Shown: positions 32,839 through 43,197 of the stretch, one piece after another | Numbering within the stretch: position 1 is the first letter of the stretch | How the letters are laid out: each line of letters begins with the position of its first letter | Source: Coffea arabica | Taxonomy: Eukaryota; Streptophyta; Magnoliopsida; Gentianales; Rubiaceae | Length of the DNA stretch: 64,000 nucleotides | Direction: 5' to 3' | NCBI RefSeq assembly: GCF_036785885.1 | Contig: NC_092312.1 | Location: forward strand, 24,446,001-24,510,000 | Translations under genes and position numbers: made by a program | The notes under the pieces: generated by a model | What the model was told of the DNA's origin: nothing | Database searches by the model: none | The model's input: only the letters and a program-made list of their open reading frames with translations

Positions 32839-33839
32839 ATGTTCTATACACTGATAGTGTATATACTTTCACCATTAGATGCATGACACATAATTCGAAT
32901 TTGAATTTGAAACTCAAATTTTGCATATATGTTATATATTCAGCCGTGATAGTGTATACAACGTCAGTGTATATAAGATTTACTCTTAAAAAATATAATA
33001 ATTCATACACTAGTGTCCAACAGATTGGTCATTGTTTAAAGATACAAAATGGTTTTGTTGATTTCTATCGAATGAATGAAGCCGATTGCGAGTATCATTT
33101 GGAAACTAATCAAACAGTTAGAAGGAAGGTTTCTTGAATGGTTTTTTGAAGTTAAATTTCCTTTAAAAGTTAATTGAGGAAGAGTAAGGAAGAAAACATA
33201 TTTGAGAAAATTTGTGCTATATATATATTTTTAACTATATCAAATCTAATTAAAGACGAGGACTTACAAGTAATATAGTATCTTCATAACACATACCTTT
33301 ATTGTTGAGATTGTTTCGCCACCAGATAATTCCAAAGTTTAAACGGCTTTATTCATCTTTTTTCAATCCCTTTGTTTACTTTGTTTTGAGAAGCCATAAC
33401 TCTTTACAAGAAAGCGGTAGGTTACTTGCGAATCAAGTGGCTGCCTTAATGTCTTTGGACCGCTTTTCTAGTAACCAATTGGAGGGAGAATCTGCAAATC
33501 TGCGAAGCCCCTCACTCTCTCCTCTTTAGCTCTGCCAGAGTCCGCCCTCTCGTTTCCAAGCTTCCAAGAGGAGCAAGACAAAATCGCTCGCTCACTCTCT
33601 CTTTCTCGTCTGTCGGTGTCCACCATTTCTGAGCTTCCACCAGATTTCCGCCATTTCTGCCAGGCGAATTTGCCCCCTCCCGTTACTTTTACTACCTCAG
33701 CAGTCATCCCCAACCAACCATATTTTCTTTTTCCTTCTGAACTCTGAAAAGCTCGTGAGTGTGCTGCTGCTTAGCTTTCAAACAGCATAAAAGGTTTGAT
33801 CTCGCAATGCAAAAGCCTGATTTTTATGCATTTAGCAAA

Positions 33840-33950
33840 TTTTTTTGAGCTCGCGTTTTCTCGAAAATGCGAGTTCAATAATAAAATAAATTTTTTTTCC
33901 ACGTGAGCTCGCATTCCATATGTAACCTCGCATTTCCTGAATGCGAAGAT
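33840..33950. other. Pair of hairpins with a shared CTCGCATT word
   Basis: CTCGCGTTTTC and GAAAATGCGAG (33850-33873) form an 11-bp stem with one G-T pair. CGCATT and AATGCG (33929-33945) form a second. A third GCTCGCATT lies between them at 33917. The following ~300 bases are less AT-rich than their surroundings, but no exon is convincing. Confidence 0.4.
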
Positions 33951-35680
33951 CCCTAGCCGGAATTTCAAACCAAAATCATCACCCTCTTGTAGAATTTTTT
34001 TGAAATCCATCGCAAAGTTAGAAATTTGTCCGTTGCCAATCGCCGACGCCGACTCCCGCCATCTAATGGCAAACTTTGTAAAAAAATTTATGCCCTCTTC
34101 ATCTTTTTGTGTGGGTTGCAATTCTGGCTACAAACTCAACCAAAATTCACTGCACAATCGTTAAATGGGCCTACATGTGAGGCTAGGCTGCTCTATAACC
34201 TCTCCTTTCCCAACGGAAGCAAAGACCAAATTTCACTCTATTTATAGCAAAGCACTTGTCATCGGGGTAGAAGTAGAACATGATCAAGTCAAATGAACCT
34301 ATTTATGTTGACTACTTCCATTTTTTCGGATAAAATTGAAACAAAAAAGAAAAATAAAATAAAAAAATTGCGAGTGAAGATTAATAACTAGCTGCTCCAT
34401 TACCTTCTTCAAAAACCCATTTCCTATCCCTTACCAAATTTAACACAAGTCTTTTTCCTATCCCTTACCATATTTAAGACAAAGCCTTTCAAATGATATG
34501 AAGGACAAACTTCCAAATCTCAATTTACAAAAAACTGGAAAAAAAAAAAAACACAAATCAAGTAGCCAAGTCTTTTTGAAGATAATAGTTTCACTTGTGT
34601 ATCTAAACAATAGCAAATGATTTCTCTAAACATCATAGTACTCTACCAATTCTAGTCCGAATCCAGCACCATAATGTCCGTATCTTCGCATGTTCTTAGT
34701 GGCTTAACCGAAGAAGAAATAAAAAATTGGATGGAATAGGAAAAAACAACGACTTTGGTTTAGAAAGATGGAGGAGGAGGAGAAAAGATAAAGGAGGAAT
34801 TAGAATATGTGATGAAATTGACTGCAAAGAAGGGTGAATTCTTATTTTATTCAATTTGTTGGTTTATGTATATATATATATATAATTTTTATGTAAGCAA
34901 TATGATAAAACATGGCCTCTATAAGGGCATTTTGGGATTATCACACTAATTTTTTGCTGACCATACCAGCTTCACTAACTACTCAAGACGGTAGGGATGA
35001 TTTTGATAAAGGTTTGCTCGGCAGAGGGTTTGACTGTTATTTTGTCAAACCTCAAGGTTTGATTGGAAATTTGGTCAAATTTCGGGGGAGATAAATGTAA
35101 TTAATCCACTTATCATTGAGTAAACTAACTTTCTACAAATTTAGTATTACATTACAAAGTAGCTTACGACAAACCTATTTCATTTAAAATTGATTGGCTG
35201 TCTCACTAGTTGAATTCAAAATGTTATTTGAGCTTGCTGGCCTCAAAAGTGAGTCAAATTCTTTATGTATTTGTCATTGAATTTTATTGTAAAAATGCTA
35301 TTCATTGATGGAATCAATCCATTCAAAAGAAAGATATCTCTACACACTATAAAAAAAAAATCTGCCTCTAACACATTTAACAAGCAAAACAACAAAAAAA
35401 GTCTAAAGAATTTAAAGTCCAATCATCCATCACAAGATGCAATTTAATTTAGAATATCACCATACTGCTACCATGCATTATCATCATAAGCATCGAAATT
35501 ATAGCATTCACTGCAGGAAACCCTTATTTGGGTTGTTGGGTTTTTCCCCATTTTTGTGACAGGGTGGATGCTCTAACTAGAAGCAACGCCACCAGGTCGG
35601 CTACCTGGAGAGTCTGAAATTATAGCATTCGCTACAGGAAAACAATTCTTGAACTCAGTAATTAACTTGCCCTTCATAAA
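33951..35680. other. Intergenic, downstream of the intact BAHD gene
   Basis: No gene was recognised. A 26-base sequence at 35495-35520 recurs at 35616-35641 with two differences, and a CCAGGT-ACCTGG hairpin lies between them (35592-35608). Confidence 0.4.
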
Positions 35681-37180
35681 CTAAGAGACGGTCTCCATAA
35701 ACTCCCTGTCACATTCAAGAGACGTCATTGCATGTGGTACAAGGCAAATCTCGAAATCCATGCTTCCCCCTCCTTCGGCTCCTGGACTCACTATCAATTT
35801 TCCATCAAATTTATTTCCACTCCCATTTCGGATTGCAACTGGTTTCCCAAGTCCAAATTCAGTTCCATACATGTTGAATCGTGGAGAGCCTCCCAGAAGT
35901 ACAGTATTGGGATCAGGCTCATCAGCCCTACGAGGTAGGATTGGCGTTTGCAGCCATGAATTGATCCATTCATTTGAATGATTGATCACTGCTTGATGCA
36001 GCAGCCAGGCTGCCCATCCTAGGCCCTGTTCCAGCAATTCGCCACAGCCAGTTGTTGCCATTGCTGGCTCTAGGTAGTTACCAAAGCAGTCCTGAGACAT
36101 TGGTGGAACTAACCTTGATCTAACATTCATAATAGTAAAGAACGCTGTTTGGCGATCTAATGGGAAGTTTCGAGCCCTAGTGATACATCTCCACAGATGA
36201 GCTGACAGAGCCTGTAAAGAAGAAATCTCATTGGTATTGCGTTCAGCATTTGCCTTTGCCTTTATCTTTGCCACTGACTCTGATGAGAAATGAAATATTC
36301 TTTCCCTGATCGTGTCGTTATCTCCATCATCTATGCTGATGATGACTTGATCATCACGGGCCCTAAGTAGATGGCTAAGTAATGGATCATGTTGTCCCTG
36401 TGAAGGCAATCCATCATGTGCTGGTGTTCTTGAGACAGCAGTAATAGCGTCCAGCCATGTGTTTGCTTTGTCTCTGCTGATGATGACTTGATGATCATCA
36501 TGGTGAATGAATGGAAGTCTAAGAAATGGATCATGTGGTCCTCGTGGAAACCATCGATCATGTACTGGGGGTCTTGAGATAGCACTTGTCCTCCCCTCAG
36601 CTTTGAATATCTCCGACCATGAGTCCAAGAAATGCCAGAGAGACGTCCCATCTCCAACCATGTGGTTCATGGAACATCCAATGAAGATCCCATCTATCAG
36701 CTCAGTGATTTGAATGGTCAGCAGAGACTTGGTGTGACCAGCATAGTTGACTGACCTTCCGTGATCAAACAATGATCCTACAATTCGAGGAATATCTGTC
36801 GGTGAAGTTATATCATCTATAGTCAGGTCCAGGGATGCGTGAATAAATCGTGCCCCAGGCCCTTTACTGCAGTCGATATAGAATGCCAAATCAGAAGGAT
36901 TCTCTTCTTTTTTCTGTGTTGCAAGACGACCAGCCAATGGATAGAAATGAACAAGGGTTATAGAAAGAGACTCCTTTAGTTTCTGCACGAATTCTTGAAT
37001 TTGGTTCTCATCAGTGTCAAATGCCAGAGACTTTGCAAAAACGAAGCCTTTCTGCATATAGTGCATAAAGACCGCAACCACATCCCATGGTGCCAAGTAA
37101 ACTGGTTGTTTCGACTCTTCTGGAGTGTACTTTGGTCTGATAAAACATTCAGATAGATATTGGACTGCCGGAGTCTCCAT
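35681..37180 (-). CDS. BAHD acyltransferase, intact, with internal duplication
   Basis: Single-exon open frame of 499 residues. The HXXXD motif is HMVGD at residues 173-177 and the DFGWG-like motif is EFGLG at 441-445. BAHD enzymes are cytosolic and transfer acetyl, hydroxycinnamoyl, benzoyl or fatty acyl groups from CoA to alcohols or amines. The sequence resembles the group annotated as uncharacterised acetyltransferases near At3g50280 and HCT-like proteins. The substrate cannot be told. The family is usually 430-460 residues long. The excess is explained by residues 200-247 being repeated at 248-295 (ISRPPVHDRWFPRGPHDPFL versus VSRTPAHDGLPSQGQHDPLL), in the linker after the first catalytic domain. 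The broken paralogue at 7031-8405 has one copy. The start was chosen because MET-P-VQYLS matches MES-P-VQYVS in the paralogue. Confidence 0.93.
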   Translation of the reverse strand: METPAVQYLSECFIRPKYTPEESKQPVYLAPWDVVAVFMHYMQKGFVFAKSLAFDTDENQIQEFVQKLKESLSITLVHFYPLAGRLATQKKEENPSDLAFYIDCSKGPGARFIHASLDLTIDDITSPTDIPRIVGSLFDHGRSVNYAGHTKSLLTIQITELIDGIFIGCSMNHMVGDGTSLWHFLDSWSEIFKAEGRTSAISRPPVHDRWFPRGPHDPFLRLPFIHHDDHQVIISRDKANTWLDAITAVSRTPAHDGLPSQGQHDPLLSHLLRARDDQVIISIDDGDNDTIRERIFHFSSESVAKIKAKANAERNTNEISSLQALSAHLWRCITRARNFPLDRQTAFFTIMNVRSRLVPPMSQDCFGNYLEPAMATTGCGELLEQGLGWAAWLLHQAVINHSNEWINSWLQTPILPRRADEPDPNTVLLGGSPRFNMYGTEFGLGKPVAIRNGSGNKFDGKLIVSPGAEGGGSMDFEICLVPHAMTSLECDREFMETVS

Positions 37181-37217
37181 TCTTTCACCTGCGCTAGTCA
37201 GCTAGTCTGAATTTCAA

Positions 37218-37269
37218 CAGATGGAGCAAATTGTCAGAATTGACAGATGGAGCACATTGTCAGAATTTC
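37218..37269. repeat. 26-bp tandem duplication just upstream of the BAHD start
   Basis: CAGATGGAGCAAATTGTCAG at 37218 recurs at 37244 with one change. It lies about 40-90 bases upstream of the BAHD start codon, in the likely 5' UTR or core promoter. Confidence 0.85.
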
Positions 37270-37382
37270 AACATTGGAATCATTGTTATTAATACAGTGT
37301 CCCCTTGTTAGCTGGAAAGATGCCCCATCACTAGAATCTTTTAATATGAAATTCTTCTTGTTGCAAAAAATTGATGTAATGG

Positions 37383-37784
37383 CGGAAAGAGGGTCCAATA
37401 AAAAAATCTCAAGATGAAGCAACGGCAATTCGTTTGGCATTGATAAAAGCCAAGGAGCAAAAGTGGACAAGAATTACAATCAGTATCAAGGACAAGAACT
37501 TGCTTTCATCAGTCCACCAAGGAAGCTCCAATCACATTAAAACTTGTCACATTGGTAGAAGGCTCTAGCCGCTCCTTTAGTTTAGAAAATACCAGAAATA
37601 TGGATTTATGTCATAGGCTTAGCGTTCACGCTTTAAGCATTTTTTTGTGATGAGGAGAGGCTGCATCATACTCCTTAGTGCGATTATGCACTATTGTACA
37701 GCTTTGTTGGGGCCTTTGCCCAACACTTTGTAAAGTTACTGATGATTAATATAACTGTTACGTTTCCCAAAAAAAAAAAAAAGG
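37383..37784 (+). mobile_element. 5'-truncated LINE with 20-bp target-site duplication
   Basis: The frame reads an RNase H-like end (ISRDEATAIRLALIKAKEQK, WTRITISIKDKNLLSSV). This is followed by a typical plant L1 3' UTR (GTTGGGGCCTTTGCCCAAC, TTAATATAACTG) and an A run at 37769-37782. The 20 bases at 37363-37382 recur at 37785-37804 with three differences, giving both ends of the insertion. It lies about 200 bases upstream of the intact BAHD start. Confidence 0.85.
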
Positions 37785-37804
37785 GCAAAAAGTAGATGTG
37801 ATGG

Positions 37805-38380
37805 ACTACCTAAACATGATTAGCAAAATGGATGTAACATGATAATCAAATTGAAGTCCCTTTTTTTTTTTTTTAAAGTGGGAGGTTTTGACCAAAGACT
37901 TTCGATTTATAATTTCTCCCACTTTACTACTCAACCTAGCGCTTCCCTCAAATTGAATCTTTTAAAGACGGTTGTGAAAGAGTGGTAGATGCATTGACTA
38001 CCTAAATATCTATATCTATATTATATATAATGGGAGAGGATCTCTTTTAATGTAAATAATTTATGTCACTTAATGTTATGTTAAAATATCTTTTAAAATT
38101 AGTTTTCAAACTATTCAAGTTCTCTCTATTTCTCTACGATGATTTAACTCTTCACTATAATTAGATACATTCTTTCTTTTTCTCTATCATAATTTTAAAT
38201 ATAATAACTTCCTAAATAAAAAAGGGTAGTATTTATAGGTTTTTGGACAAAAAATATACATACTCTAACATAATTCTACGTACAATGACTTATTCTAAAA
38301 AATTTAATTATATATTTTGGAATAAGCACACAAGGAAAGTGTGCCAAAGCACTAGTGAATGGCAAATTGTAGGCAATATG
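37805..38380. other. Intergenic, nothing recognised
   Basis: AT-rich sequence with a T run at 37861-37874. No gene or bounded repeat. Confidence 0.4.
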
Positions 38381-39231
38381 CCTATAAGTTTTTAAAGTCA
38401 TATTTGATAACTCAATTCAACATTTAAACTTAATTGATTAAGATTTTAACATATTCAAATGTGTTTGATAACAAAACATTAAACATCTGAATTAATTAAG
38501 TGGCATTGAATTTTCTAAAAAAAATTTGCTCTTAAAAATAAGTGATAAGTTATTCACTTATTATTTAATGTGATATACATTCAAATGTGTCAAATTTATG
38601 CCTTGTTTGATAACTCAATTCAGCATTTAAATTTAACAGATTCAGATCTTAACATATTCAGACCGTTTGATAATAAAAAATTAAATATTTAAATTAATTA
38701 AGTGTCACTGAATTTCCCAGACAAAACTTGCTCCCAGAATTAAGTGACAAGTTATTCACTTATCACTGAATATGATATGCACTCAAATGTATTAGATTTA
38801 ATTTAACAATTCAATAGTTTAATAGATTTAGATTTTAGATTTCAGTTTTATCAAATGCACCCTTAGTATTTAATAATTAAATAACTTAATGGATTAAAAC
38901 TTATGATTTTAGATTTCGGATTTCAATTTTATTAAACGCACCCAGTGGTTTAGAGTGTGTTTGATAAAACTGAAATTTGAAAATTGAACTATAAAATCTA
39001 AATCCATTAAATTATTGAATTGTTAAGTATTAAATCAAATACATTTAAGTGTATATCACATTCAGAAATAAGTGAATAGTTTATCACTTATTTTTGAGAG
39101 CACGTTTTGTTTAGAAAATTCAGTATCACTTAATTAATTCAGATGTTCAATTTTTAGTTATTCGTCTGAATATATTAAGATTTAAATTGATTAAGTTTAA
39201 GTGATTAATTGCGTTATCAAACAGGCCTTAC
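38381..39231. mobile_element. Fold-back/MITE cluster of three related arms
   Basis: The arm 38597-38862 (TTGTTTGATAACTCAATTCA ... TTTTATCAAATGCACCCTTA) is repeated as a reverse complement at 38948-39231, ending TTATCAAACAGGCCTTA. A further partial direct copy lies at 38381-38590. Arms share ATTAATTAAGTG, AAGTGATAAGTTATTCACTT and similar words. Two inverted ~270-base arms around an ~85-base spacer make a long hairpin. The ends (TTTGATAA... / ...TTATCAAA) are typical of a widespread plant MITE type. It ends only ~205 bases before the AAE19 start codon. Confidence 0.75.
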
Positions 39232-39437
39232 ATAATTTATAAGTATTCATCGATTTGCAAATTGATTTATTTTAACATTAGTGGCCCACAGAATATTTAA
39301 AAATGTTGGAGTTATTGGCCCAACAAAAAAGTGATGAAAATCCATCCAGTAGGAAAAAGACGTGGGTGGCAGCACGCTTTTGGTGAAATCGTCTTGAATA
39401 CAAAACTCTGGCCCTGTCTTTTCCCAAACCACCCACC

Positions 39438-42400
39438 ATGGCGAACGATGCACCACCACCACCACCACCACCACCACCACCAATGCCGCCAGAGCTGAAG
39501 CTTCCTATATGCTGCGTATCACACTTATTCCAAAATGCCGCCACAAACTCACCTGACAAAATCGCCGTCATACACGCCTCCGGTGGCGCTAAACTAATTT
39601 CCCAGCAATACGACGGTCACTTGAGCTTCGACCAGCAGATTAGACCTGTTTCTAATCCTGAATTAGTTGACTCCAAAACGGCACCGCCTTTATTGTCTAA
39701 GCAGCCACCGGTTTACGGAGGCGACGAGTGCTTTACTTATTCTGAAATTCTCTCTGCAGTTAATTCTCTGAGTTCTCGGCTCAGGCGCATTCTTGATGGT
39801 GCTGATGACCCCCATATTATCAAACCTCAATCTGGTACTAATGCAGAAAGATGATTTTTTTTTATTTGTTTTGTTTTGGTTTTGTGGGTTAGAGTTGTAT
39901 GGTTTCATGATAATATTGATGTGATGATATGGTGAATTTAGTTTTTGTAGCAAATTCTGAAGTAATGTGTAATTCTGTAAAAGTTAAAATCAGTTTTAGC
40001 TATCTGATTCGTGTAAATGTGTAAAAGGACGGTAAAGCTGTCAGTTTTTGTTCTAAGTACTTGGTTTCTGCATAATCTTGCATAATCTGAAATTAATGTT
40101 TCTGCTCGACGTTGTGTGAAAAAATAAGCGTTATTTTAACGTTAGATTACTTTTCAATAGAAAAAATGTAAAGAAAGAGATGTAACACGGATGAAGAAGG
40201 GATCAATTGAAAGATATTTATTGGAGCATTGCCTTTTCTAACTGTAAATGATGAGAAATTTAATTGTCCAAGTTAATATTCTTGACGTTTATTTGTGTTT
40301 GTTTTTGCTTATCATATTTCTGGAGCAGGATACAAACTTGGTGGGCAACAGGCGAATAGTGATAAAAATTCTGAATCTATGGGCTTTTTTAGCCTGAGTG
40401 GAGAGCAGGTTACCAAGCTGCATGATAAATGTATGCCAAGAAGAATTGGGATATATATGGAACCTTCTGTGGAGTACATTGTTGCAGTCCTCTCTGTTTT
40501 AAGGTGTGGAGAGTCATTCATGCCTCTAGACCCATCTTGGCCCGAAGAAAGGATACTGTCAGTTGTGTTTTCTTCAAGAGCTGATCTTATTATTGGGTGT
40601 GAAAGTTTAGTTGATGATGGTTGTTTTCATCAGCTCGATAATGTACACTGGCTTGCTTCTCGTGGCTATTGTCCTGTTTTGTGTATTTCTATTAGGCAGT
40701 GCATTCAAAGACAAAGTCATTTATGTAGTTTAGTATGGCCCTGTGAAAGTGAATCGTCCAGACTCTTTTGTTACTTGATGTACACATCAGGATCAACAGG
40801 AAAGCCTAAAGGTGTATGTGGTACTGAAGCAGGTTAGCTGGTGTTCTAGGCTCTTTATTGGAACATCTTATGGATTTTAACTGCCTCAACTGTAAATGCT
40901 TAGTTTAAATCCAATCATTACTTTGAATTTTGAATTTCCTTCTGATATTCATCTGCATCACAATGTTTTCTGTCAGCCCTTTTTCAGGTCTACTAAATCG
41001 GTTCCTATGGATGCAAGACTTATATCCCATGCATGGACAAGATTATCTGGTTTTCAAGACATCCATAAGCTTTATTGATCATTTGCAAGAATTTCTGAGT
41101 GGCATACTAACTACTTCTACGTTAGTTGTACCTCCATTCAATGTGCTGAAAGAGAATATACTTTGCATGGTTGACTTTTTACAGGTAACTAGCTAAAGTA
41201 TTTGAAAATTGTCTACTAAAACTTGATAGAACTTTGTCAATTTTTGGGGTGTCATGTAAATGATATCACTGATGGAAGCAAAAAAATTTTTACTTTGGGG
41301 ACATGTAATGAGATCATAAACAACTTCTGGGCCACTTAGCCATTTAATATCTTATTCACATGAGGCAAAAGTTTTTGGCTTTTATGCTTTAGTAGTATGC
41401 TTCACGAAAGCACATGTAATAGCTTCACGTTCACTGGAACTAGTTTATCATATGTTGTTGATGGTGTCTTCTGCCTATAGTCTGTCTGTACTTTATTTCT
41501 CTTAAAAGCAAGTTGTAATTCTCTTGGACCACATGTCAAAGTTTAATTGCCGCTGCATACCTGAATTGTTTTTTCTCTGGGATGTCAATGTGTAGTATGT
41601 CTTGTAAAGAATGTAACCAAATTCTTACATTGCAAAAAAGCTAGAAGAAGCCAAGTGATGGAACAATGAGCACGATTTAACAACGGAGCTAAACAGGCTA
41701 TAATTGATATATTGCAGATCTTAAAAACCTTTCTTCTCGTTATACTGCACTTGAGATTCAAACATTGTTATAAATTTTGCGAAAGTAATAAGCAGCAATA
41801 TATCTCAACATGTTGAATAATTTTTTCTCAATTCTGAACATTTTTTTTTTTTTTACTTTTTGTGTTTTTGATTTCCCTTTTTCCTGTGGCTGCATTATTC
41901 TCAATAATTACAAAGGTTATGTAACCTCAGGAGTAGATGTCTAAATATAAAAAAACGCATTATAAGTTTAGAAAGTTAGCAATTTGATTTTATCTTCCTT
42001 TAAGATAAATGCATGTGCCAAGGTCCTGCATTCTTGCTCATGGTCCAGAGTATAAGAGCATTTGCTTTTTTTGTTTCTTTGACAGATATACTCTGTTAAC
42101 AGGCTCGTTGCAGTTCCATCACTATTGAGAGCAGTCCTCCTTCCTTTGCAAGGTCCACATTATATGGGACTTCGTAGTTCTTTGAAGTTGCTAGTTTTAA
42201 CTGGTGAAGTTTTGCACCTGTCCCTATGTGAGAGTTTGCTGAAGCTATTGCCCCATACTGCTATCTTGAACTTATACGGGAGTACAGAGGTTAGGAGACT
42301 TAATTGTTGCTACTTATCAGATGCCACCAGGAATAGCTATATCTTCAGTGCTTTTTGGTTTTGCTGTTACATTTCTGCTCCTTTTTCCAGTGCCTATGTT

Positions 42401-43165
42401 ATCTTTAATTAGGACCCCCTAAAATAAGAATACAAGATTGTCAAACAATAAAGGTAGAAGGGGTGTCAGACCTACATGCAACTCTGTAGGAAACTTTCCA
42501 TTTGAGCTAAGGGGCATAATAAAGTTGATGGCCATATTTCAAGAAATGCCATCTCCTCCTTGATAGCTGAAAAATGCTTTAGATTAACGTCTGAGGCATA
42601 AATGTTTAGAGATCTACCATTTTCTTCTTAATGGATCTTCTTAGTAGATCTGTCCAGGTTCAGTCAATCTTTTCTGTTCTTTCTCCACTATGTTTGGTTG
42701 ATATTGCAGTTTAGACTGTTGGACTTGATCAAACTGTCCTTTGATTTTTTGTACATCGAAAACTAGGATTCTTTTTTCTTTATTCCTTTTTTCTCAAAAC
42801 TTTTTGGACACAAAATCACGTATGTACCTAACACTAACCTGGTCCTGTCACCTATGTTTTGAAAATTTGGAAAGTGGGGTATGTGATTGTTTATTGTGAG
42901 AACCAAGTTCCAGAAACGCCTACAATATAGTTTTGTTATATGAAGACTTAGTTATAATGCTATCCCCTTAGGAAGGTTTTTGTAGTATGTTAGAGGAGCA
43001 TCTTATGCACTAAACTGCAGCCAGTTTTGCCATTCTGGAATTAGTTTTGCAGCCCAGGATCATATTTGTAATTTCTGTATTTATGGTTGCCTATGCAAAC
43101 TCTGTGTATGGATTGCTCAAGGTGTCGCAGCATATTGTGATGGTGATACTGCACTTCCTCCCCAA

Positions 43166-43197
<32 letters not shown>

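Noticed and set aside
39247-39571. Minus-strand frames with poly-Val and poly-Gly
   Set aside because: They mirror the CCA repeat of AAE19 exon 1 on the opposite strand.
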